Shown in pieces: positions 1 to 8,576 of a stretch of 34,349 bases of DNA. Made by a program: the position numbers and the translations under genes. The notes under the pieces are model-generated. The model saw nothing but the letters and a program-made list of their open reading frames with translations. It searched no databases and had not been told where the DNA came from. How positions within the stretch are numbered: position 1 is the first letter of the stretch; each line of letters opens with the position of its first letter. The DNA comes from Chara braunii (lineage: Eukaryota; Streptophyta; Charophyceae; Charales; Characeae). Where the stretch lies: positions 150,226 through 184,574 of the forward strand of contig BFEA01000772.1 of NCBI GenBank assembly GCA_003427395.1, given 5' to 3'.

Positions 1-460
1 CAAGTCCCGTCGTCGGCCTGCCTGGAAAAAAAAAAAAAAAAGGTCGAGGTCCTCCTAAAAAAAAAAAGCAGGAACCTTCTATCAAATTTTTCGCATGCTG
101 CTCTTGCCTTTTGGCGGATGCACCACGGCCCACGTTTGGATGAGTTACCAATTTCAAACGGGATGCTGAGTTTCGCTCCCATTAAAACAACAGGGGGCGA
201 ACCTAACCACAACAGGTGGCAAGGTTCGCTCCCCACTTTTGAACTTCTGGAGCGCTTCGAATTTTGGCGCCGTCATCCAGCGACGACACAACTTGTGCAT
301 GGTTCAGCAGCAGGGAGGAGGTGGTGGGGCGGCGAGGAGGGGGGCAACGCACTGACAGCCTGGGGAGCAACAGCGCGGCTGCGAGCCACGCACCGGCGGT
401 CTGGGGAGCCACGCACTGACGGCCTGGGGAGCAACAGCGCTGCTACGAGTGAGCAGCAGT
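1..460. other. No gene seen; low-complexity edge
   Basis: Short A-runs occur near 27-42 and 58-67. The open frames here cross simple repeats or are arginine/glycine rich, and they show no family motif. A short near-repeat (an ACGCACTGA/CTGGGGAGCAACAGCGC phrase) occurs around 343-376 and 410-443. I see no regulatory or RNA gene. Confidence 0.6.
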
Positions 461-461
461 C

Positions 462-500
<39 letters not shown>

Positions 501-501
501 G
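462..501. repeat. (GA)n microsatellite followed by an 11-G run
   Basis: GA dinucleotides run without interruption to 490 and are followed by G at 491-501. The arginine/glutamate-rich frames read through it are artefacts of the repeat. Confidence 0.95.
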
Positions 502-561
502 CAGATTCCACTTTTTCGCATCTCTCCACAAACACACTCCGATTCAGGCGTGAAATCCAAT

Positions 562-584
562 GAGAGAGAGAGAGAGAGAGAGAG
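562..584. repeat. (GA)n microsatellite
   Basis: About eleven GA units, with another short GA block near 622-634. It lies between the first GA tract and the long CT tract, so 460-734 is one compound microsatellite domain in which purine and pyrimidine strands swap. Confidence 0.95.
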
Positions 585-652
585 GCAAGGTCGTGACATG
601 GGCGGTTCCTGTGAGAGAGACAAAGAGAGAGAGAGACGTGGGCGATTCCTGT

Positions 653-654
<2 letters not shown>

Positions 655-734
<80 letters not shown>
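655..734. repeat. (CT)n microsatellite, about 80 bp
   Basis: An uninterrupted CT dinucleotide run of about 40 units. It gives serine-leucine repeat frames on the plus strand, which are not genes. Together with the GA tracts upstream it could pair as an inverted purine/pyrimidine repeat. Confidence 0.97.
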
Positions 735-737
<3 letters not shown>

Positions 738-844
738 GTGTTTGATTTTATCCTGTCACGTCTTATTGTCCTACCGTCTGTAAATGTTCAAAGGGATAGA
801 CAATCGCAGGCACAACCGGCTGCGGGTGAAAAAATACTACATCC

Positions 845-1040
845 CGGGTGCGGGCGGGCCATGTTTTTCTTGCGGGTGCGGGTGGGTCTGGGTGAACCTT
901 TTTACTGGTGGCGGGTGGGTTGGGCGTGGGCGGAAAAATTCAAAAAAATGCTTGGGTGGGTTGGATCAGCTTCAAACCTTTTTTTTTTTCTTTTTTAAGG
1001 GTTGCATGTACTAAGAAAACTTTGGGTGGGTTGGGTGAAG
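845..1040. repeat. GGGT-rich stretch with a G-quadruplex-type motif
   Basis: The plus strand is dense in GGGTG and GGGTTGGG words. At 874-892 four GGG runs are separated by loops of 3, 1 and 3 bases (GGG at 874, 880, 884 and 890), a canonical G-quadruplex pattern. Further GGGT words continue to about 1036, up to the truncated end of the gag remnant. No coding potential is supported. Confidence 0.6.
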
Positions 1041-1079
1041 TGGCATTTCAAAAGAAAAATGCTCATCTCTAAGGACGGA

Positions 1080-2046
1080 TGTCAAGCGTTGGTACTCGAC
1101 AATCCAGTCGACACTCGGCAGCATGCCTTGTTCAAAGACCATTAGCTTGTCCATTGCCTTGATCTCCGGTGGCTCTACTTGGAACCGCTTGTGCCACGCC
1201 GCCTGTCGATCATCCCTGCTGATCTTGGTATGCAAGTCGGCAGCTACCACTCCGTACTTGGACAAGAGATTGTCCAACCATGCCTGCACGCGCCCCCTGA
1301 CTGGGAGTATAAGTACGCGTGGTGCTTGTGTTCTTTGACGTAGTGTAGCTGCACCGTGAGCTCGAACTTGCGGAACCATGGATTCGGATCTGTCTTCGTC
1401 GAGTCGCAGAAGATCTCTTGCCCGTCAAACTTTGGAGCTGTCTCGCGCGGTTCCGAACTCGAGTTGTTGGCGGTAGTACAGATCCGCTGCTCCAACTGTT
1501 GCGTTGCGGTCTGGTGTAACTGCACGCCGTCCTTGAGGGAGGCGACGTCCATCTCCAATGCTTCGAGGCGATCAGAGGTGTTGGAAGAGTTGGCATCAGG
1601 GGCGGCAACAGGTCGCTGCTCCAGCTGCCGGAGGTGTCCGTGGACTTGAGTCAGCGTGTCGTCGAGGCTGTGGATGTCCTCCTGTTGTGTAATGCATGTT
1701 GCCAGGAGGTCCATGAGATGGGAGAGGAGTAGAGCGATCTTGTTTTCGCTATCCTCCATCTTGCCATTCTCGGCCTCGGCCCGCCAATCTGCTTCATTGT
1801 GAGCAAAGTTTGCTCTCCGCTAAATATCTTCTCCCGCCGTTGAACTCGTTCTTCATCATCAGCCTTTGCTGCTGCCTCGTCGTGCTGGCGCTGCTGTTCA
1901 ATTGCCAGCAGACGTGCCTGCTCGGCGTCCTCTACCTTCTTCTTCGCTGTTGTTGCTGCGTCATCCGCCCGTCTCTTGGTTTCGGTACTCCAGGCCAGCA
2001 TCCGGGCCTGATAGGCCTCGTCTGTTTCCCCGGACCTCTGGTCCAT
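1080..2046 (-). pseudogene. Degenerate Ty3/gypsy gag (element A)
   Basis: Gag forms the retrotransposon capsid. A likely start is the ATG at 2046 (MDQRSGETDEAYQ), followed by a long alanine/glutamate-rich helical region to about 1790. The frame then changes and continues in the 1759-1244 frame (MEDSENKIALLLSHLMDLLA), which has coiled-coil-like heptads and then a capsid-like part (KFDGQ, WFRKFELTVQLHYV). A second frame change near 1290-1320 leads to AWLDNLLSKYGVVAADLHTK and a terminal segment with the phrases WHKRFQVEPPEIKAMDKL and PSVDWIVEYQRLTSV. Homology stops at about 1080, so the gene is truncated as well as twice frame-shifted. No pol follows on this strand. The family assignment rests on the organisation and on my recognition of gag families common in charophyte genomes. 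It is not functional. Confidence 0.65.
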
Positions 2047-2093
2047 GACGGTTGTTTGTGAACGCAAAAGCATAGACCAGGCCGGGGGCCTGC

Positions 2094-2174
2094 TGACGTG
2101 GCACTGTTGTCGGCTGACGTGGCCTGCTGACGTGGTCTGCTGACGTGGCCTGCTGATGTGGTCAGCTGACGTGG
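2094..2174 (+). promoter_or_regulatory. 13-bp minisatellite carrying TGACGTGG boxes
   Basis: TGACGTGG starts at 2094, 2115, 2128, 2141 and 2167, with a one-base variant TGATGTGG at 2154. The last five lie exactly 13 bp apart (unit close to TGACGTGGCCTGC). TGACGTGG is an ACGT-core hybrid box bound by plant bZIP factors (family knowledge). The array sits 50-130 bp upstream of the gag start at 2046, reading on the minus strand, so it could be in the LTR or leader of that element. Whether it has promoter activity is inference. Confidence 0.5.
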
Positions 2175-2299
2175 CAACTTGCCAATGCCGCCGCAGGGGG
2201 TACCCGGAGACTGAGAGAGAAGGTAAGACCAAAGGTGGCAACAACATAGGTGGGGAGGGGTGGGTGGGATAATAATCGCCCAGATAAGGAGCCACTAAT

Positions 2300-2400
2300 C
2301 AACAAAGAAAAGTTTGAACTTTGCAGAAAAAAATTTCGAGAAAAATAAAAATCCCGAGTTTTGCAAGTTCAGTAGGTCTCCCAACCTCCTTTGAAGTGTG
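2300..2400. other. A-rich spacer between two gypsy remnants
   Basis: Between the minus-strand gag leader and the plus-strand integrase lies AT-rich sequence with A-runs near 2326-2350. No LTR end or duplication could be recognised. The two flanking remnants point in opposite directions, so they are probably pieces of different insertions. Confidence 0.4.
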
Positions 2401-3087
2401 AAACTATCTCAACAGGTCTTGGAGACTCGGTGTCCATAAATTTCATGGACACTAAGGTGAGAAGCAGGAATGGGAAAAGCCAAGTGATGGTAATTGTTGA
2501 TAGGTTCAGCAAGTTTGTAGTTTTTGTAGCATTGTCTGGGGAAGCTAAAACTGACTTAGTAATTCGGGAGTTCTTTAACCATTGGGTGAAAGACTACGGA
2601 CATCCCTTGACTATCGTTAGTGACAGGGACGCTCGGTTCACCAGTGAACAATGGCAGCAACTAATGAGTGTCTATGGCTCTAAGTTGACAATGTCATCAG
2701 GCCGACACCCTGAGACAAATGGGCAAACTGAGCAAATGAATTACGTATGTACATTCGTCCCGATCAGGTTGACTGGGATGAACATTTGCCCAAAGTTGCT
2801 AGTGCCTATAATAACTCTGTGCACTTGTCTACTTGCAGAACTTCGATGGAGTTACATTTGGGATGGAGTCCTCGCAGACCTATAGACTGTCTAAACCCGG
2901 ATAGAGTCCATAAACTCCCGCCAGGAACCAGAGAGTTCGGAGTGCAATATCAGAAAGATTTAGAAAAGGTGAAGGAAAACATAATAAAAGTGCAGCATGC
3001 CAGCATCAAATGATCGAACAGGCCAATAAACACAGGAGACCTTCTCAGTTTGCTGTAGGAGATCTGGTTTGGGTAAAATCGAAGGAC
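2400..3087 (+). pseudogene. Ty3/gypsy integrase fragment (element B)
   Basis: This is a retroviral-type integrase core, which would insert element cDNA into the genome. It shows the first catalytic Asp in SINFMDTKV, VDRFSKFV, the second catalytic Asp in IVSDRDARFTS, and the Glu in NGQTEQMN. The spacing between the second Asp and the Glu is exactly 35 residues (D,D35E). Near 2735-2750 the frame changes and continues as the post-core region (WDEHLPKVASAYNN). A stop after about 3010 is followed in a third frame by NKHRRPSQFAVGDLVWVKSKD, the start of the usual SH3-like (GPY/F) region, at 3025-3087. There it runs into a microsatellite. The HHCC finger, RT and RNase H are absent. The catalytic triad is intact, but the gene is broken by two frameshifts and truncated at both ends. 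Confidence 0.85.
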
Positions 3088-3119
3088 ACACACACATGCA
3101 CATACAAACGCACACGTGC

Positions 3120-3201
<82 letters not shown>

Positions 3202-3222
3202 TCTGCATGCACACACACATGT
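3087..3222. repeat. Compound CA / CT / CA microsatellite
   Basis: CA-rich sequence (3087-3121) is followed by a long CT run (3122-3204, one GT interruption at 3189-3190) and then another CA block (about 3205-3222). The word ACACACACATG occurs on both sides of the CT tract. The integrase reading frame ends at its left edge and is not resumed on the right. Confidence 0.93.
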
Positions 3223-3600
3223 GTCCAGATCGTGGCAACGGGTGAACCTTTCGCTGGCCATCACGTCCACGATGGACGGGACCTACGCAACCTCAAGGCA
3301 TGATAAGAAACAGGGCTTGTCCTTCACACCTGTCCGATTCACGAAGTTCAAATCCAACCGATCTATGTCACTGCAGGTTTTAACTGCCCCAACTGTGCTA
3401 ACACTTCTCATTTGTTATGATGAGCAGGAGGCCGCTATCGAGATCAATACTCTCGTGCAGACGATGGTCTCGAACGGGTTTAACAGGAAGCGATGCTAGA
3501 AGGTCGTCTCCAGGGTTTTGGAGAACAGGGAGAAGTACCAGCCAGGGAAATTGAACGATGGCATGGTCGAAGGTTTTTTTATTAATTGATTTCGCATGAA
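3223..3600 (+). other. Non-coding spacer with a weak coding-like fragment
   Basis: A frame across about 3400-3593 reads EAAIEINTLVQTMVSNGF, then an in-frame TAG at 3497-3499, then KVVSRVLENREKYQPG before stopping. It has the look of a decayed coding sequence, possibly the end of another retroelement polymerase, but I cannot name a family. No other feature is visible. Confidence 0.2.
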
Positions 3601-3729
3601 CTAACAAGTGTATTGTGATGTATGTGAGTGTGTTGTGGTGACCGGGGGGCGGAGGGCCGGACAGGCCTGATGTCCCCCCGGTATCAGGCCGTCCGTCCCC
3701 TGAACGCCCACTGGTGGGAATGGGAAGGG

Positions 3730-3730
<1 letters not shown>

Positions 3731-3768
<38 letters not shown>
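3731..3768. repeat. (CA)n microsatellite
   Basis: Nineteen CA units without interruption. Threonine/histidine or valine/cysteine frames across it are artefacts. Confidence 0.97.
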
Positions 3769-3771
<3 letters not shown>

Positions 3772-4850
3772 GAAAGGAAAAGCAGGCAGGGGAGGAAGAA
3801 AGGGAAGCCCGATCGAAGGAGGGGCAGATAAGTGAAGGACTATGGATGCGCATTCAGGCTGACGATATTGGCTGGTTGGAAAATAGGTTTGAACTTTGCC
3901 CTTTTTGCAATCAGACTCATCTTCTTCACTTCTTAGCATGCATGAGAACAGGTGGCAATCGCACTGGCACCAGGCGCCCACACAAAGCTGAGAGATATCG
4001 TGGCCAAGAACACAGTTCAAATTCAACTTGCTTCGAATGGCTATGGCGCCTGTGCCCCTAACAACACCCTTCCAAGCTGTATCCTCAGCAACTGTTCACA
4101 CGCAAGCTACTCTGGATCACCCTGGATGTCCCACACACTCACACAACGCACTGCACACTCAAACACAAACACGATGTAGTCTAACTCTAACCTAGTGCAG
4201 CTATGGCTGCTTGCTACCTCTACCACTAACTAGCGGCTATGGCCGCTTCATCTCCCTTTCAGCCCACTTCTTCCCCGGGCACTCACAGACCTCCTTGCAC
4301 AAGTCGCTCAGGCAGCGCTTCCGAACGGCTCACAGTCTGAATGAATGAATAACTGGACGCTGCCTCTTGATTTATACTTCAGTTGGTCGCTGGTCTGCTC
4401 CTTTCCTTCGGGCCTAGGATGCACACAGTCCCACATGGTACTTGCTGACTGGACAAGGTGCGACTGGGACTGGGTACCGCTGGCTAGATCTGGTAAGTCT
4501 GCCCACTTGCCTACGGACTGCCTCCGAGACTCTCGAAGGGGCAGCCCTAGAAGACTCTAGACCTTCCTACTTGCCCTTTCGGTACTGTAGCAGCTACGAC
4601 TAAGGTTGACCCTTCAGATCTACAGCAGCTACGACCAGACATAAGCTACGACACCAACCCTACAGGTAAGCAGTTCGAGCCTACTCAACCCTCGTTTCTG
4701 CAACAGACTTAGACAGACAACTTTAGGGGCAGTGTGACGAGGCGGAGGTAGAGCAGCGAGGTCGGGGAAGAGAGAGGGAGGGAGTGAGAGTACACACACA
4801 CACTCACTCAACTCAACACGGACTCGACACGACTCGACGGACGCAGACAT

Positions 4851-4882
4851 AAAGTGGCAAAGTGGCAAAGTCGCAAAGTCGC
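4851..4882. repeat. 8-bp tandem repeat, four copies
   Basis: AAAGTGGC twice, then AAAGTCGC twice, in perfect 8-bp register. It lies inside the candidate LTR. Confidence 0.85.
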
Positions 4883-4967
4883 AATCTTGGTTCCGTACAC
4901 AATGTCGCAGCAAGTCACACTGAAGCACAAGCACTGAGGCTGAAAAACTGAATCCCCAGCGGGCTTA

Positions 4968-4990
4968 AGTCCGGTCTTAAGTACCGGACT
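4968..4990. repeat. Perfect 8-bp inverted repeat
   Basis: AGTCCGGT (4968-4975) and ACCGGACT (4983-4990) flank a 7-base loop CTTAAGT. Related TCCGG words recur to 5005. It could form a small hairpin; the function is unknown. Confidence 0.7.
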
Positions 4991-5351
4991 CAGGCTCAGT
5001 CCGGAGGGCCGAGGTGCGGCCTGCCTCAGGACTGAACTGAGGGTCGCAGGTCTGAGCCTGGGTGCCATAATGTCGGATGGCGCCAAGTATCGAAATCCGA
5101 AAGTGCCAGAGGCGGGATTTTGAGAACGGGCGCCAACAGTCTGGTACCGGAGATCAGAGACTCAAAAATGAAATAGCAGCCTGACGGGTGGAGGCCCGCG
5201 GACCAGGGATCGAGCCTTGGATGAGTCCATAACACTATCCCCGCCCTCTAGAAGGCAACGTCCTGGCTGCCAAAGACCCAATAAACAATTGTGAAGGACG
5301 GGACTGGGCCGATCGCTGGTTAGAAAAGGAAAGGGGGGAATGCAAGTGGCA

Positions 5352-5610
5352 GGGTAATCCTATCGAGGTTCTACAGGGATAAGGGAATCAATGCTCAAGT
5401 AACAGGGTAATCCTATTGAGGTTCTATAGGGATGAGGGAATCAGTGCTCAAGTAACAGGATAATCCTATTGAGGTTCTATAGGGATGAGGGAATCAATGC
5501 TCAAGTAACAGGGTAATCCTATTGAGGTTCTATAGGGATGAGGGAATCGATGCTCAAGTAACAGGGTAATCCTATTGAGGTTCTGCAAGTAACAGGGTAG
5601 TCCTATTGGT
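5352..5610. repeat. 53-bp tandem repeat, about 4.6 copies
   Basis: The phrase GGGTAATCCTAT (with small changes) starts at 5352, 5405, 5458, 5511 and 5564, exactly 53 bp apart. A last copy at 5595 follows a shortened 31-bp unit. Copies differ at only a few positions, so the expansion is recent. It lies between the candidate LTR and the stop codon of the chromovirus, in what would be its 3' untranslated part. Confidence 0.93.
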
Positions 5611-5793
5611 GTTCTATGAGGTTATAAGTTTGAGAAAAATAAAAAGAATTGCTTGTTCAATGCTCAAATGCTGGGATGTCTGAGGGGTATGGGAAAACGA
5701 CGTCTCGGGTCTGTATCAAAGTGTCAAAAGCGAAAGTATGTCTTGAGAGAGGTCTTGGAGGGTGTCAGAGAAGAGGTGGTGAGGGAGCAGTCT

Positions 5794-6147
5794 TCAACAT
5801 TTCTGTGACGTAGATGACGAGAGCTTCAGCTGGATTGTCCCAGGAGCAGGTTGCGTCCGGTACATGATCTGATGATGAGGTCTGATCCGGATAGCAGGTC
5901 GCAAACTGATCTTGATGTACTTGCCAAAGGTGCTGCTCCAGAAGTCTGCGAGTCCAAGGTGTCGGCCAAAGGGAACATCATGGTGGCCAACCAGCTGTCT
6001 TATCTCCTCGTATTGTGCTGCAACATGACATTGTCCTCGTGCACTTGCCATTAGATCCATTATCGTCGGCGACGCGCAAGGGCCACATAGAGAAGTTGGA
6101 CAAGGGAGACAAGGATGTGGCGGAGGACAGATGGGAGAATGGGGCAA
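5794..6147 (-). other. Unassigned open frame, 117 codons
   Basis: The frame opens with a proline/cysteine-rich start. From an internal Met at about 6060 it becomes coding-like, with phrases such as YEEIRQLVGHHDVPFGRHLG and DFWSSTFGKYIKISLRPAIR, and stops at 5794. I do not recognise a family. It lies downstream of the chromovirus integrase/chromodomain stop on the same strand, so it could be an extra element-borne frame, part of another decayed element, or chance. No start context, domain or membrane segment supports a call. Confidence 0.25.
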
Positions 6148-6301
6148 GGCGGAGACAAGGGCAGATCAGACAAGGGGGGGGGGGGTCAAGAGGCAAGGGC
6201 GTTGCTGGGTACAGGGGTGTGCGTAGAGCAGGAATGCGGGGTTTTGGTGGGGTCAAGGTGGGGTTTATGCAAGGGTTCAGGGTTTAAGTTATATTATGTA
6301 T

Positions 6302-7237
6302 CTAGGATATAGGGTGAGCACGATCATAGGCGCAAACAAGTTTCTTAGCATTCTTAAGGTTAGGAAGAGGTTCCCATGTGGATTCTTCGCCAGGGTATCC
6401 AGTCCATTTAACTTCGTATTCTGTGATTGGTTCCGAATGGTCTGATACTTGTGTGGTTCGTTGACCTATGATGGATTCTACTACGAATTTTGGGTCTGTG
6501 GGGAGCATGATCGGTGGAGGTCTGGGGTAAGGGCGGTTAGCGAATTGGGGTGGGGATTCATGGTATTCTTTTAGGTATTCTACGTGGAAGACGGAGTGGG
6601 CACGACTCATGTCAGGCGGAAGTTGGAGTTTGTAGTTGGCGGGGGAGGTTTGTTCAACGATGGGGAAGGGTCCGAGCCACTTGTTCGAGAGTTTCGTGGA
6701 CAAGCCGTGTTCGGGTTCAAAGCGTTTGGCGGAGAGCCAGAATTTGTCCGCTTCTTTGAATGACACGTCACGTCTGTGTTTGTTAGTCCTGTTTGCTTGT
6801 TGTTCTTGTGTTCTTTCAAGGGCTTCGGTTGCTTCTCTAAGGAGTCGATTCATTGTTGCTACCCATTCATTGAGGGAAGGGCAGGGCGTGGAGGGGTTGA
6901 GTTGCGAGGGGAGTAGGAAATCGGAGGGCAAGCGCGGATGATAGCCAAGGTCAAGGTAGAATGGAGACATGCCAGTGGAAGGACAGACAACGTTGTTGTA
7001 GGTGATCTCGGTGGCGGTGAGCAACTGATCCCAGTTGTGTTGATGTGGATGACAATACTTCTGCAGGATTCTTTGGAGAGTATCGTTCATCTTCTCGATT
7101 TGTCCATCGGTCTGTGGGTGGAATGCAGTGCTATACTTGAGGGTAGGCTTTAAAGAGGTGTTTCCAAAATTGTGAAAGGAAACGAGGGTCACGGTCGCTG
7201 ATGATGTTCTCGGGGAGACCGTGATGGCGTGCAACAT
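6302..7237 (-). pseudogene. Integrase C-terminal part with GPY/F region and chromodomain
   Basis: This frame holds the catalytic Glu of integrase (HPQTDGQIEKMN) and the post-core region (HNWDQLLTATEITYNN). It then has a GPY/F-like segment with KLSNKWLGPFPIV at roughly residues 168-230. A chromodomain follows at about residues 252-305 (plus coordinates about 6484-6325), seen as ITEYEVKWTGYPGEESTWEP. Chromoviral chromodomains direct integration to heterochromatin through modified histones. The first about 30 residues of the frame are out of register, because the integrase core enters from another frame near 7145. The end of the frame at 6302 is the natural pol stop. Confidence 0.88.
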
Positions 7238-7601
7238 GATCGAAGAAGAGAATGGCGATGTCCTTGGCGCTGTGTGATATGGTGCAAGGGATGAAGTGGA
7301 CGCGTTTAGTCAAGCGGCAGACAATGATATAAATGCAATCATGTCTGCGGTCATTCTTGGGGAGACCACAGACGAAGTCCATGGAAATGGACTGCCACCG
7401 GTGGGTGGGGATCAGCAATGATTGTAGCTTGGCGGGCTTGGCGCGGTTTGAGGGGTTGACGGCTTGACAAGTGGGGCATGAGCGAATGTAGGCTTTGACG
7501 TCGACGAGTAGGGAAGGCCAGTAGAAGTAACGAGAAATGGTGTCGAAGGTTTTCTGGAACCCGGGGTGTCCCGCAGTCTTGGCGTCGTGATGCTCGGCCA
7601 C
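7131..7601 (-). pseudogene. Integrase HHCC finger and catalytic core (chromovirus)
   Basis: The frame begins in the zinc-binding finger (AEHHDAKTAGHPGFQKTFDT, then CPTCQ), which binds element ends. It continues through the core with the first catalytic Asp in SMDFVCGLPK and the second in IISDRDPRF. After FWKHLFKA the frame is lost near 7145, and the third catalytic residue (Glu) lies in the next frame to the left. The upstream linker (7620-7810) is in the RT frame, so another frame change lies near 7600-7620. Catalytic residues are conserved, but the gene is split. Confidence 0.88.
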
Positions 7602-7619
7602 TGGGTACGGAGGCCAGGT

Positions 7620-8543
7620 GCGTCAGGATGTAAAGTTGGCAAGTGCCTTTGGTGTCAATGTAAAGAAGTTGGTCGTGAAGGGAGTAGTCAGGGACTGAGT
7701 CGAGGTCACGAAGTTTGTTGATTATTGAGAAATCCGGGCAAGAGAGGTAGCCTTGGGTATAGTGGTGGTGGAGTGATGGGAGGAGTTGGATATGAGTCAT
7801 GACGGCGTAGGTGCATTTGCCGAGCTTGGCGTATAATTTTTGCTCTCTGAGGATAGAGAGGACTTGGCGGAGATGCTGAAGGTGGGACTCCAAGGTGGGG
7901 CTATANACAAGGATATCATCGAGGTAAACCACGACACAGACTTCGAGGAGGTCGCGGAAGATGTGGTTCATGGTGGATTGGAATATGGCGGGGGCGTTGG
8001 TGAGTCCGAAGGGCATCACGAGGAACTCGTAGTGCCCAAAGCGAGAACGGAATGCGGTTTTGTGGGTGTCCTCCTTGCGGATGCGGATCTTGTGGAAGCC
8101 ACTGCGGAGGTCAATTTTGGTAAAATATTTGGCTCCACGGAGGCGATCAAGAAGCTCAGAGATCCGAGGTAGGGGGTACTTGTTCTTGATCGTGATCCGA
8201 TTCAAGGCGCGGTAGTCTGTGCACATCCGGAGTTCTGATGTTCCGCCTTTCTTGACGAAAAGGCAGCTTGTGCTGAAGGGGGATGAACTTGGCTTAATGA
8301 ATCCTTTTTCAAGGAGTTCATTGAGCTGCCGCTTCATTTCTTCGGCTTCCAGTCGGAGAGTTGGTACGGAGGGCGGCAAGGTGGAGAGTGACCGGGCTCC
8401 AAATCGATGGTGTGGGACACACCACGATCCGGAGGTAATCCGGCGGGTAAGGACTCGAGGAAGACGTCCTTGAACTCGTCAAGGATGGAGGTAAGGGCGG
8501 GGTCGGAAGGGGGGACGTGGTTGGGTTTGTTCGTTGGGAGCAA
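7620..8543 (-). pseudogene. Reverse transcriptase, C-terminal half deleted (chromovirus)
   Basis: The RT start lies in the 8543-8334 frame ([26 protein letters not shown]). It crosses to the 8379 frame near 8340 at [19 protein letters not shown]. Fingers and palm are well preserved: [12 protein letters not shown], motif A in [24 protein letters not shown], and the catalytic YLDD at 7926-7915 (one N base at 7906 gives an unknown residue just after it). After KLYAKLGKC, at about 7813, the sequence jumps to YAVMTHIQLLPSL and the linker before the integrase finger. RT thumb, connection and the whole RNase H are absent. In this family that segment is normally about 250-300 residues, so 0.8-1 kb is missing. 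Confidence 0.88.
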
Positions 8544-8576
8544 GTCCTCCGGACGCTCGAGATTAAGGACAAGGCA

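Larger units (their letters stand above)
4000..5234 (-). mobile_element. Candidate LTR (minus strand), outer end uncertain
   Basis: Read on the minus strand, a purine-rich tract (AGAGGGCGGGGA, plus coordinates about 5239-5250) is followed within a few bases by TGTTATGGAC starting at 5234, the arrangement of a polypurine tract before a 3' LTR. About 860 bp downstream lies TATAAATC (TATAAA at 4376-4371), a good TATA box for an LTR promoter. If correct, this is the 3' LTR of the minus-strand chromovirus to the right, or a solo LTR. I could not find the matching CA end, a partner LTR or a target duplication, so the left boundary is a guess. No protein-coding gene is supported in this stretch. Confidence 0.3.

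Noticed and set aside
118-745. Open frames across GA/CT tracts (Arg-Glu and Ser-Leu repeats)
   Set aside because: The length comes from dinucleotide repeats. No domain, start context or homologous look remains outside the repeat.
5160-5240. Possible tRNA-like B-box (GGATCGAGCC)
   Set aside because: No acceptor stem, anticodon arm or A-box in register could be found.
5352-5610. CRISPR array
   Set aside because: Units are contiguous with no unique spacers, in a eukaryotic transposon context. It is a VNTR.
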